Positions 1 to 7,964 of a stretch of DNA of 64,000 bases are shown here, in pieces. Location: positions 1 through 64,000 of the forward strand of contig JBBFLF010000008.1 of the NCBI GenBank assembly GCA_037481655.1. The letters are read 5' to 3'. The position numbers and the translations under genes were made by a program. How positions within the stretch are numbered: the first letter of the stretch is position 1; the number at the start of each line of letters is the position of its first letter. A model generated the notes under the pieces. It was not told the origin of the DNA, made no database searches, and was given only the letters and a program-made list of their open reading frames with translations. This DNA comes from Desulfobaccales bacterium. GTDB taxonomy: Bacteria; Desulfobacterota; Desulfobaccia; Desulfobaccales; 0-14-0-80-60-11.

Positions 1-2
1 AG

Positions 3-119
3 CGCCATCCTGACTGGAAGGAGCGTCTGGCGGCGGCGGCCCCGGACCTCATCTGCTATCTGGCGCAGCAGGTCTTTGAGGGATTGCGGGTGGCGGCCCG
101 GGGGGCGGAGCGGGACTGA
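3..119 (+). CDS. C-terminal fragment of a phage-type protein upstream of the tail genes
   Basis: The frame is open from the left edge of the window and stops at TGA 117-119. The 38 visible residues are rich in Ala, Arg and Leu (DWKERLAAAAPDLICYLAQQ and onward) and look like the helical end of a small tail-assembly or head-tail protein. I cannot assign a family from this piece. The next tail gene lies in the -1 frame and that frame is also open upstream of its GTG, but no clean slippery heptamer sits in register, so I do not call a programmed frameshift. The real start is outside the window. Confidence 0.45.
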   Translation, partial: RHPDWKERLAAAAPDLICYLAQQVFEGLRVAARGAERD

Positions 120-160
120 GGGGGGGCCCGAGCAGCCCCTCCTGGCCCGATTGGCCGCTG

Positions 161-475
161 GTGACGGAGCTGGCGGCCATCGCCGAAGGGCGGCTGTGCC
201 AGGGGGAGAGGCGGCGGGCCTGCCAGGCGGCCAACGGGTCCTTCGCCATTTGGGCCTGCCGGGAGTGCCGGGAGTATGTGCAGGCGGAGAGCATCTCCCC
301 CTGGACCTGGCACCTCTTGTTCCTGCACCGTCTGCAGCAAGCCGGCTATCCCTTCCGGGCCAATGATCTCAGCCTGGAGACCTGGCTCTTGTTGGGAACG
401 GTGCGGGAGGTGCTTAACCGCTACGGGAAAAGGCCGCTTGCAACCGCGGGCCGCACACACACGAGGGCAGCATGA
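161..475 (+). CDS. small Cys-containing phage tail-region protein
   Basis: 104 residues from a GTG at 161. The frame stays open further left, so the start is uncertain. The protein has cysteines near positions 14, 21, 33 and 36 (an ACRECREY stretch at 32-39) and a helical C-terminal half. It directly precedes the tape-measure-like gene, and its stop overlaps that gene's ATG in an ATGA arrangement at 472-475, which implies translational coupling. Genes in this position in tailed phages and gene transfer agents usually encode tail-assembly chaperones. That role is inferred from position only; I do not recognise the family. Confidence 0.6.
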   Translation: MTELAAIAEGRLCQGERRRACQAANGSFAIWACRECREYVQAESISPWTWHLLFLHRLQQAGYPFRANDLSLETWLLLGTVREVLNRYGKRPLATAGRTHTRAA

Positions 476-1215
476 GCAAAGGGAACAATTTCATGGAGGA
501 GAGCCGCCGGGCCTTCCGGCAGCTTCAGGAGGAGATGGCGGCCTTCCAGGAGGAGTTCAGCCAGCGGCGCCTGGAGGCCTGGCAGCGGGAGATGCGGGGG
601 ATGCTGGACGGCTGGGAGCGTTTCCGTCGGGAGTGGCAGGGCAGTCTGGACCAGATGGAGAGCCAGGCGGCCTCCACCTTCGCGGAAGTGAGTGCCCGGG
701 GGGAGGCGGCGGCCCGGGAGCTGGCCGCCCAATGGCGCACCTCTCTTGCCGCCATGGCCGAAGAGGTCCAGGAGTGGGGAGAGGGGGTCCTGGAAGTGTT
801 TGACAGCCTCAGTCGCAACTGGCAGAGCGGCTTCGGCGGGGGAGGCGGCCTCTTTTCCTGGCTGGGATTTGACTTCGGCCTGGGGGGCATTTTCCACCAG
901 GGCGGCATTGTGGAGGCACACCGGGGCATGGTGGTGGGCCCCGAGGCGCTTTTGAGTGACGAACGGCTGGTCAAAGTGCAGACCGGAGAGGGCATCCTCC
1001 CCCGGGAGGTCATGGTGCGGCTGGGGGAGGAGAATTTTGAGGCCCTGCGCCAGGGCCGCTTCGGGGTGGTCCCCTCGGAGGGCGGGGCGGCGCCGCAGAT
1101 CACCATTCAGGTGCAGGCCCTGGACGTCCAGGGAGTGGCCGGCCTGGATTGGGACCGCCTGGTGCAGCGGCATATCCTGCCGGCCCTCAGCCGGGAAGCG
1201 GACCGACGCTGGTAG
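472..1215 (+). CDS. short tape-measure-like phage tail protein
   Basis: 247 residues. Residues 1-120 are a charged, helical, coiled-coil-like segment rich in Glu, Gln and Arg. A Gly-rich hydrophobic patch follows near 125-145 (FGGGGGLFSW). The C-terminal part contains FHQGGIV, then LPREVMVRLGEENFEALRQG, which resembles the C-terminal region of lambda-like tail tape measure proteins. Ordinary siphophage tape measures have 600 or more residues. At about 250 residues this one is close to the size reported for gene transfer agent tape measures and would fit only a short tail. It overlaps the preceding gene by 4 bases and lies 9 bases before the next. Confidence 0.7.
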   Translation: MSKGNNFMEESRRAFRQLQEEMAAFQEEFSQRRLEAWQREMRGMLDGWERFRREWQGSLDQMESQAASTFAEVSARGEAAARELAAQWRTSLAAMAEEVQEWGEGVLEVFDSLSRNWQSGFGGGGGLFSWLGFDFGLGGIFHQGGIVEAHRGMVVGPEALLSDERLVKVQTGEGILPREVMVRLGEENFEALRQGRFGVVPSEGGAAPQITIQVQALDVQGVAGLDWDRLVQRHILPALSREADRRW

Positions 1216-1224
1216 GGAGGCGAG

Positions 1225-1590
1225 ATGGCCAACGCCAAATTCGAGTGGACCCCGCCGGGGGGCAGCCGGCAAAGTTACACCTTACCGGTGAATTTCACCT
1301 ACGACTACCGGGAGCTGGGGGTGGACGACAGCGATCGGGAACGAGCCATTGACGGCACCCTGCGAAGTTACGCCCGTACTCTCAAGAGCCGTTGGGTCCT
1401 GACCTTCCGCCACATCAGCACCGCCCAGAAAGAGCAGTTGACGGCCATCAAGGCGGCTCAGACCGAGGTGGATTTCTACCGGGACGCGGAAGGGCCCCTC
1501 ACCCTGACGGGACTGTGGACCAACGACCTGGACTTCCGGGAGGTGGCCCCGGGATACTGGTCCGGCACCATCGTGCTGGAAGAGGTCTGA
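1225..1590 (+). CDS. small phage tail protein (tail tip/distal tail candidate)
   Basis: 121 residues, with an SD-like GGGAGGCGAG just before the ATG. The predicted fold is all-beta: alternating hydrophobic residues (YTLPVNFTYDYRELG, then RWVLTFRHISTAQKEQL) end in a Trp-containing strand close to the C-terminus. It sits between the tape-measure-like gene and the 530-residue tail protein, the usual place of a distal-tail or minor tail component. I see no enzymatic motif. The assignment rests on context and size, and I do not recognise the family by sequence. Confidence 0.6.
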   Translation: MANAKFEWTPPGGSRQSYTLPVNFTYDYRELGVDDSDRERAIDGTLRSYARTLKSRWVLTFRHISTAQKEQLTAIKAAQTEVDFYRDAEGPLTLTGLWTNDLDFREVAPGYWSGTIVLEEV

Positions 1591-1615
1591 AACCTTACAC
1601 CGCCGGGAGGCTCAG

Positions 1616-3208
1616 ATGCGTAAAGTGACCGCGGCCTATCAGGCGGAGGAGGGCCGCCTTCGGGGGGCCAGACCCCGGGTGAAGGCAGTGCTGGGGGGCA
1701 TCCCTCTGGATATCGGCCTGGCCCCTGACTCCGGAACCTTTGAGCACACCATCTATGGCGGGGAGCCGGGACGGCTGGTGCTGGAGGAAGGGGCCCTGGA
1801 GTATGCTGCCTGGACCTCGCCGGTCAGGGAGGTGCCCCTCAGGGAGATCACCGAAGCCATTGCCACCTGGGAGGAACACGTCCCTTACATGCAGGTGAGG
1901 GTATCGGTGCGCAGTGCCGGCACCCGGGAGGCGGTGCCCCAGGCCCCCTGGCAGTCCCTCACGGCCAAGACGGTGGTGCCGCTTGGGCCTTTTTTTCAGG
2001 TAAGGGTGGAATTCACCGACTGCACCTGGGCCGGGGAGGAGCCGGGATATGTGGCCGGCCTCGGTCTGGAAGGTCGGGTCACCATTCCCGAGACCGAGAT
2101 CGTCCATCCCGGAACCCTCCAGGTGGAGCTGGCCCGGGACTTCAGCCAGGTCCGGCCCGGCAGTCATCGGTTGGGGCTGGACAACCGCCGGGGACAATGG
2201 CTTGCCCATACGGCCCGGGCGGCGGCCCTGGGTCTGCTCGCCGCCGAGCGCTATGTGGAGCTGTATCACGGCTGGGAGCAGCCGGACGGTGAGGTGGAGT
2301 GGCTAAGACTATACCGGGGCACTCTTCAGGAACTGGCGGGGGTGGGCCATGCCTGGCGGGGGCGGCATCTGGCGGACCTCCTCAGCCGGGATTGGGTGGC
2401 CGCCCGGCTGCAGCGGCATGTGGGCGCTCCCGGACCTAACGGGGAACGCCGGCCTTTCCTTCGGGGGGCTTACCTGGCCCGGGCCGAGCTGGTGGCCAGC
2501 GTACCGGCGCAGGTAGGGGAGATCACCAAGCAGGGAAACGGCAGCGCCACCTTGAAGGTGTTGGGCACCTTTCGGGGCCTGGCGGATAAAACCTTTCTCA
2601 TCGAAGCTGAAACTGCCGGGGAAGTCGGGACGGCCACCTGCCGCTGGTCGGTGAACCAAGGCCAGAGCTGGCGGGAACGCCAGGTGCCGGCCACCGGGGC
2701 GGAAGATCCGCTGGAACTGGAGGACGGCCTGGCGGTGTATTGGGAATCAGGGAACGGCCCGGATTTCCAGGCCGGTGACCGCTTTTCCTTCACCGCCACC
2801 GCCCCCCGCTACCGGTACCGGGTCTGGGGCGGCCCCTTTGCCGCCATCACCGCAATCTATATCAACGGTGAGGAAACCTGGGAGGACCTGTCCGTGGAGG
2901 CCGCCACCGGGGAGATTATCCTGGTAGGGCGCACTGGGACGGTGGAGGCCCGGGTGGTGAAGGACGCCACCACTCATCCGGTGGACATCATCATGGACAT
3001 CCTGGCCGAGGTTGGTTTGGGTGACTGCCTGCATCGGGATTCCTTTGAGCTGGCCAAGAGCATGACCCCGGAATACGTCATCGGGGTGTGCTTTGAGAAC
3101 CTGCCGGCGGCCCAGGCCCTCAGGGAGATCCTGAAACGCACGCTCTACGATATGTGGGTGGATTTCGGCGAAATCAAGATCCGTCCTTATCTGGGGGAGG
3201 AGAGCTGA
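1616..3208 (+). CDS. phage tail/baseplate hub-like protein with a duplicated beta domain
   Basis: 530 residues, SD-like GGGAGG before the ATG. Residues 1-300 are beta-rich and likely structural. Residues about 301-395 form a compact domain (GNGSATLKVLG, then GEVGTATCRWS, then FQAGDRFSFTA) that recurs in the next gene at about residues 289-383. The C-terminal 130 residues (from AITAIYINGE to VDFGEIKIRPYLGEES) resemble hub or baseplate attachment segments, ending with a Leu-rich helix and a short strand. In GTA-type tail clusters a hub protein lies between the distal tail protein and the giant fibre, which is where this gene sits. No signal peptide or catalytic motif is seen. Exact family not recognised. 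Confidence 0.6.
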   Translation: MRKVTAAYQAEEGRLRGARPRVKAVLGGIPLDIGLAPDSGTFEHTIYGGEPGRLVLEEGALEYAAWTSPVREVPLREITEAIATWEEHVPYMQVRVSVRSAGTREAVPQAPWQSLTAKTVVPLGPFFQVRVEFTDCTWAGEEPGYVAGLGLEGRVTIPETEIVHPGTLQVELARDFSQVRPGSHRLGLDNRRGQWLAHTARAAALGLLAAERYVELYHGWEQPDGEVEWLRLYRGTLQELAGVGHAWRGRHLADLLSRDWVAARLQRHVGAPGPNGERRPFLRGAYLARAELVASVPAQVGEITKQGNGSATLKVLGTFRGLADKTFLIEAETAGEVGTATCRWSVNQGQSWRERQVPATGAEDPLELEDGLAVYWESGNGPDFQAGDRFSFTATAPRYRYRVWGGPFAAITAIYINGEETWEDLSVEAATGEIILVGRTGTVEARVVKDATTHPVDIIMDILAEVGLGDCLHRDSFELAKSMTPEYVIGVCFENLPAAQALREILKRTLYDMWVDFGEIKIRPYLGEES

Positions 3209-3259
3209 GGCAATGCCGACCTCGGCTGAGTTCCGGCAGAAACGGACATGAGGGGAGTT

Positions 3260-6200
3260 ATGGCGCGCATAGAGTGGGCCAGGGCCAGTCAGTTCAATTG
3301 GGTCTTTGACAACCTGGGGGGGGTGAGGCTGCAGGAGGCGGTGGCCGGGCGTTATGGGGGCGGCCTGGCCACCGTGGCGGCCGATGGCACGGTCCGGCTC
3401 TCTCCGCCTCTTCCCGGGGCCGGGCGGGTGTACTATGTCCGGGGGGTATGGCGTCAGGAGACGGTCTTCGGCTGGGAAGGGTTCTGGGCCGACCCCAGCG
3501 AAGGCGACCGGACAAATTATTTTTCGGGAGGCTCCTTCAGTAATCAGGCCGGGACCACCCTTATCACCCTGGGGACTCCCTTGCCTCCCGGCACCCCGGT
3601 CCAGGTCTATTACATCTATGACACCGGGGCACGCTCTGAGCGCTACGAGCCCCTGAACATCTACCCCTGTATCCGGCGGGCCTATCGCGGTCGGGAGGAT
3701 TTCACCTACGATTTCGCCGTCGATCGCTTCCTCGATCTTATGTCCTGCCTCCATTTCGCCGGCGAGCCGCAGGGCAAGGATAACTCCCCGGCCATCCGCT
3801 TTCTCTGGCAGGCGCTGCTGGCCCGGGAGCGGAGTTGCGAGCCTCCCCTGGTCCTCGACACCTTTGAGAGGCAGCTCTGGGAGAAGGGGCCCTTTCTCAT
3901 GTACCGGGGCACCACCCCGGGAGCTGAGTTTCAGGTCTTCCGCACGGAGTCCGAGGTGGGAGTCCGTAACCGCCTCCTCCATGTCCGGGCGCATCTGCCC
4001 GGTCTTTGGGACGGGGCCTGGTTCGGCTACGGCCTGGGGTGGTCCCTCACCACGCCGCCCTTCTCGCAACTCTCCCGGGTGAGTCTCCGGATGAAGGGGG
4101 CAGCCGGGTCCACCCGGGTGCATCAGGTGGCCAAATCCGGCAGCGGCAGTGCCACCCTGGTGCTTTTGGGGGATTATCAGCATCAGGAAAGACGGCTTTT
4201 TGTCATTCAGATCCAAACTGGGGGGGATATTGGCACCGCCACCTACCGCTGGTCCAAAGATGGTGGCCGCACCTGGGAGGAGGAAGGGGTGGTCACCGGT
4301 GACCGGGAGCACCCGGTGCCCCTGTACGGCGGGCTGGAGGTGGCCTGGGAAGGAGGAGCCGGCACTCACTTTTACTCCGGGGATTATTGGACCTTCTGGG
4401 GCGGGGAGCCGGCAGAGCATCCCCGCAGGCTTTTGGTGGTACTCAATAGTGCCGCCCCGGGAGCTGGTAATCCCTGGGGGCCGGAATATACTTTCGTGCA
4501 CGCCCTGCCGGACCGCTTTCCGGAGCTCACCCTCTTCGAGGTTCCTTTCAGCCAGTTCTGGCGTCGGGACAATCTCATTGATGACGGCGACCGGGTCCGG
4601 GCCACCTGGGGCACCTGGCATGCCGCCTCGCAGCCGGACCAGAGCCTCATCTTGCTTTACGACCGGGAGGAGACCGAGGAGATCTTCGGGGATCGTTATT
4701 ACACCCAGAGGTGTCTCGCCTGGAATCTCTCGGAGTATGCCACTGCCTTCGGGGCCTGGTGCGGCATTGATCCCGGGCGCTGTTCCTCCCAGGGCCGGAG
4801 CACTCTGAACTTTCTCCTGAAACCGGAGATCTCCGGCCTTTCCTCGATCACCATCCGGGTCAAGGTCAAAGACGCCCGGGGGAGCTATTTCTATCAGGAC
4901 AAAGTGGTGCAGGTGGGCGTGTGGCAGCGGGTCTCCGTGTCCCTGAGCAGCTTGCAACTGGAGAGCGGCAGCCTGCCCCTTACCCACCCTTTGCAGGCGG
5001 TGGATATCGGCATCCCCTCTCAGCCGCCCACCAACGGCACCTTTCTCCTTACCGACCTGAAATTCGATGAGCACCTGACCTTTGCCGGCGCATCGTATCT
5101 GCGTCTGCTGGAGTGCAAAATCGAGCAGCAGGGCCAGGAACTGCATGAATGGTGGCTGGACGAGGTGGGCCTCGATCTCCTGGCCACCGACCCTTATCCT
5201 TGGGTGCCCCGGCTGGCCATCTCTCTGAACCCCTGGGGGCAGAACCCCTGGCGGGGACCCACCCTGGTGCACTATGCCCACCCCCTGGGGCCGTATCTGG
5301 CCGGGGACACCGCCAAGCTGGACACCTTCCTCACCTTCCTGGCCGATGCCCAGAACCAGTACAACGCCACTTACTATGGCCAGAAAGGCCCCATCTTCCC
5401 GGTGCACACGAGAAACGACCTGGAAAATGTGCATCTCTGCGGGGAAGAGAACTTCAATAAGTTCACCTGGTGGCCCAAGTACCGGGACTACAAAAAGAAG
5501 GCCCTGCTCTACCTGTTCAACGGCAACTTCCAGGATTCCTCCGGGAACGGAGTGCATGGCCCGAGCTCCGGCCCCACCTATACCACCGGCATCAGCCAGC
5601 CGGGCAACACTTCTTTGGTGGTGGGTGGCAGCTCTTACAACATCTCGCACAACGCCATCATGAATTTCAACCGGGGGGAAATCACTCTCACCTTGCTGTT
5701 CAAGGCTCCGGTGGTGAGCGTGGTCGGCCGGCTGGTGTCCAAGACCGGGATTGGCAAAGCCTGGAGCATCCAGGCCCCTACCAATAGTTCGCCCCACTTG
5801 GTCCTGCGGCTCACCAACGGCACCAGTCATGACACCCAGGTGAGCAATGTCATAGACAATCAGTGGCACCTGGTGTCCTTCGTCCTGGACCTCCCCAACC
5901 GCACCGTCTATGCCTACAAGGACGGGGTGCTGGTGAACACCACCACTATCCCCTTCGATCCGGATGTGGACAGCACCGGCCAGTTGAGGTTCGGGTCCTG
6001 GGCCTCTGCCACCCCGGCCCACCTGGACATGTACTTGCAGGAGCAAAGGCTGGTGTCGGCTACTGAGCAGGCGGCCCGCTGGAACATCATCCGAGGCTTG
6101 GAAAACGGCTCCTCCTATCCGGAAGCCGGCTATGGCCTGGGCCAGTATTGGGCCTTCCTGCGCCTGGCGGAGTATTACTTCGTGAGCGGGGACAGCCGGG

Positions 6201-7288
6201 CCTGGAACATCCTTAACCCCTGGCTCACCTGGCTGGACCTGGCCGGCGCGGCGGATGGCTCCGGGTGGAAGTTCCCCCTCTACTTCTCCGAGTTCGGCCA
6301 AGCCTATGGCACCAGTTATGACCCCGGGGCGGCGGCCTCCCTGGCGGTGGGGTGCCTGTATATCTTCATGCGGAACGGGGACTCCCGGGCCAACACTTGG
6401 GCCAGGCGGATTTTGGATGACCTGAGAGTCAACCGGCAAAGCCCTCGGTACCAGTATCTCTACAAGTCGGACTATCACTATGCCTGGCTGAACGCCCTGG
6501 TGGCCCATGCCTTCGGGCTGGCGGTGACCGGCCGGCCGGGGCAAGCCTATGATTTTGCCGAGACCGCCAATGACCGGACGCACTTCCAGAACATGGTGCA
6601 GAAGTTTTTTGCCATGGCGGGGGATGAGAAACCCAATGTGCTGAACGCGGATTTGATCCCCTTTGCGGCGGTGGAGGACGCCGACATCTGGGACTATGCC
6701 CCCCACTACATCATGCAGCGGCAGATGGGGTCCATGGAGGGAGTGGTCCTGATGCTGCACGCGGCAGTGGACTGGGGGCTGTTCTCCGGGGACTGGAGCT
6801 GGTATGAGGCCCTGAAAGGCTTCATCCTGGCGGACCACCGGGTCGGGTTGGGCCCCCATCAGATCAGCCGCCTCTCCTATTCCCGCAGCGCTGCCGGGGT
6901 GAGAAATGTAATCCGCGTGCGGTTTGCCGATTTTGACCGCAATCCGGCCAGTTATGTGGAAGAGAAGGATGAGGCGGCGGTGCAGGCCTGGGGGGAGCAG
7001 GTTCTGGACGTGGATTGTCGCTATGGCGCGCCGGTCATCGTGGAAGACCCGGAGACCGCCCGGCTGATCGCCCAACGCCTGCTTACGCGGTTGTCGTTGC
7101 CTTGGGAGATGGTGCACCTGACCACTTGGCTGGAGGGCGTCCGCCTGGAAGTGGGGGATACGGTGGCCATTACCTCGGATTTCCACGGCTTTCATGGGGA
7201 GGAATTCACCCTCTTTGGCAAGGCCGTGGACCTGAACCGCCGCCGGGTGGAGCTGGAGCTGGCCCGGCCCGCCAAGGCTGTTAGCTGA
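3260..7288 (+). CDS. giant tail fibre/tip protein with LamG-like and alpha-helical toroid-like segments
   Basis: 1,342 residues from the ATG at 3260, chosen because AGGGGAG lies immediately upstream; an in-frame ATG at 3248 is the alternative. Approximate segments: 1-285 beta-rich N-terminus; 289-383 the beta domain shared with the upstream gene; 748-930 a LamG/concanavalin-A-like domain (ALLYLFNGNFQDSSGNG, then WHLVSFVLDLPNRTVYAYKD); 955-1190 a helical region with repeated aromatic motifs (YWAFLRLAEYYFVSGD, then YDPGAAASLAVGCLYIF) reminiscent of alpha/alpha-toroid glycan-acting proteins; 1200-1342 a C-terminal hub-like beta segment. The size and last-structural-gene position resemble the central fibre of GTA tails. 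Host-glycan binding or cleavage is an inference; I cannot identify catalytic residues with confidence. Confidence 0.7.
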   Translation: MARIEWARASQFNWVFDNLGGVRLQEAVAGRYGGGLATVAADGTVRLSPPLPGAGRVYYVRGVWRQETVFGWEGFWADPSEGDRTNYFSGGSFSNQAGTTLITLGTPLPPGTPVQVYYIYDTGARSERYEPLNIYPCIRRAYRGREDFTYDFAVDRFLDLMSCLHFAGEPQGKDNSPAIRFLWQALLARERSCEPPLVLDTFERQLWEKGPFLMYRGTTPGAEFQVFRTESEVGVRNRLLHVRAHLPGLWDGAWFGYGLGWSLTTPPFSQLSRVSLRMKGAAGSTRVHQVAKSGSGSATLVLLGDYQHQERRLFVIQIQTGGDIGTATYRWSKDGGRTWEEEGVVTGDREHPVPLYGGLEVAWEGGAGTHFYSGDYWTFWGGEPAEHPRRLLVVLNSAAPGAGNPWGPEYTFVHALPDRFPELTLFEVPFSQFWRRDNLIDDGDRVRATWGTWHAASQPDQSLILLYDREETEEIFGDRYYTQRCLAWNLSEYATAFGAWCGIDPGRCSSQGRSTLNFLLKPEISGLSSITIRVKVKDARGSYFYQDKVVQVGVWQRVSVSLSSLQLESGSLPLTHPLQAVDIGIPSQPPTNGTFLLTDLKFDEHLTFAGASYLRLLECKIEQQGQELHEWWLDEVGLDLLATDPYPWVPRLAISLNPWGQNPWRGPTLVHYAHPLGPYLAGDTAKLDTFLTFLADAQNQYNATYYGQKGPIFPVHTRNDLENVHLCGEENFNKFTWWPKYRDYKKKALLYLFNGNFQDSSGNGVHGPSSGPTYTTGISQPGNTSLVVGGSSYNISHNAIMNFNRGEITLTLLFKAPVVSVVGRLVSKTGIGKAWSIQAPTNSSPHLVLRLTNGTSHDTQVSNVIDNQWHLVSFVLDLPNRTVYAYKDGVLVNTTTIPFDPDVDSTGQLRFGSWASATPAHLDMYLQEQRLVSATEQAARWNIIRGLENGSSYPEAGYGLGQYWAFLRLAEYYFVSGDSRAWNILNPWLTWLDLAGAADGSGWKFPLYFSEFGQAYGTSYDPGAAASLAVGCLYIFMRNGDSRANTWARRILDDLRVNRQSPRYQYLYKSDYHYAWLNALVAHAFGLAVTGRPGQAYDFAETANDRTHFQNMVQKFFAMAGDEKPNVLNADLIPFAAVEDADIWDYAPHYIMQRQMGSMEGVVLMLHAAVDWGLFSGDWSWYEALKGFILADHRVGLGPHQISRLSYSRSAAGVRNVIRVRFADFDRNPASYVEEKDEAAVQAWGEQVLDVDCRYGAPVIVEDPETARLIAQRLLTRLSLPWEMVHLTTWLEGVRLEVGDTVAITSDFHGFHGEEFTLFGKAVDLNRRRVELELARPAKAVS

Positions 7289-7372
7289 AACTCCAGGAAT
7301 GTCCCTTATCGTTATCTTTGAATCCGGCAGTTCCCGGGAGCTCCGAGGACGGCCGACCCGAAGGATGAAAAT

Positions 7373-7657
7373 ATGAGCCTTGCAAGTTCCCTGGACTTCG
7401 GCCTGCCTTTTTTGGGTGCGATTCTAGTTGTGGTTGCGGGATACGGCCTCTGGCTGGGGCGGATCCTGCGCAGGCTGGACCGGAAACTGGAGCGGCTGCA
7501 GCACCACTGCCAGGCCTGCCGCCGCGAGGTGGCGGCCCAATTGGCCGGCCGCCTCCCATATGATCCGGAGCACACCGCCCTGTGGGAAGCGCTCCATTAC
7601 CATGGCCATCCCCCTCGGACCTTTTCCGGGGACGACGTGAGAATCATCGGCGGCTGA
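7373..7657 (+). CDS. small single-pass membrane protein at the end of the tail module
   Basis: 94 residues. A hydrophobic segment at about 10-28 (GLPFLGAILVVVAGYGLWLG) is followed by a basic coiled-coil-like stretch (RRLDRKLERLQHHCQACRRE). It follows the giant tail protein by 84 bases on the same strand and is the last gene before the HdrA locus. The position would suit a spanin- or holin-like accessory protein, but no lysis enzyme accompanies it and I recognise no family. The AT-rich leader (GAAAATATG) lacks a clear SD. Confidence 0.5.
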   Translation: MSLASSLDFGLPFLGAILVVVAGYGLWLGRILRRLDRKLERLQHHCQACRREVAAQLAGRLPYDPEHTALWEALHYHGHPPRTFSGDDVRIIGG

Positions 7658-7964
7658 CTCCGCCGTCGGCCAGAAATCCGGGGGTTACTGGGCAACCTGT
7701 GACCCCCGGACCCCAAACCCTCTCCACCTCACAGGCCAGCCTGCCTTAAAAATCTGAACGGGCCGGGCCAAAAACCTTACCTCTGACACCGGGAAGGTGG
7801 AGCAGAACCGCTCTTCCTTGCCAGCCCCAATTCTCCCCCTGGGCGTATTCGTGCTTGACGAGTCCCCCCTTTTCTATAAAATGCTCTAGTGGGTAATTTC
7901 ACAATTCATGGTCGCCGGAAGGGCAAGGGTGGATGCTTGGCCGGCGGCCCGAGGAAGGAACTGT
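7658..7964 (+). promoter_or_regulatory. intergenic region with a sigma70-like promoter for the hdrA-mvhD operon
   Basis: This 307-base gap separates the tail module from the HdrA fusion. TTGACG at 7855-7860, a 16-base spacer and TAAAAT at 7877-7882 form a good housekeeping promoter (TATAAA at 7875-7880 is an overlapping alternative). A strong SD (GAGGAAGGA, about 7952-7960) lies just before the ATG at 7965. I see no attachment-site repeat or tRNA fragment in the rest of the gap. Confidence 0.6.

Noticed and set aside
90-160. Programmed -1 frameshift joining the first partial gene to the 161-475 gene, as in lambda G/GT
   Set aside because: The downstream frame is open across the stop, but no XXXYYYZ heptamer is in register before TGA 117-119 and the upstream gene is cut off by the window edge.
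3213-3251. 12-codon frame with an ATG between the hub and fibre genes
   Set aside because: Too short, no SD, no recognisable leader-peptide feature.
2747-7195. 1,482-codon open frame on the minus strand opposite the giant fibre gene
   Set aside because: GC-rich genes leave long open antisense frames. The plus frame has LamG and hub motifs, SD sequences and gene order; the antisense product is low-complexity (Gly, His, Pro, Arg).
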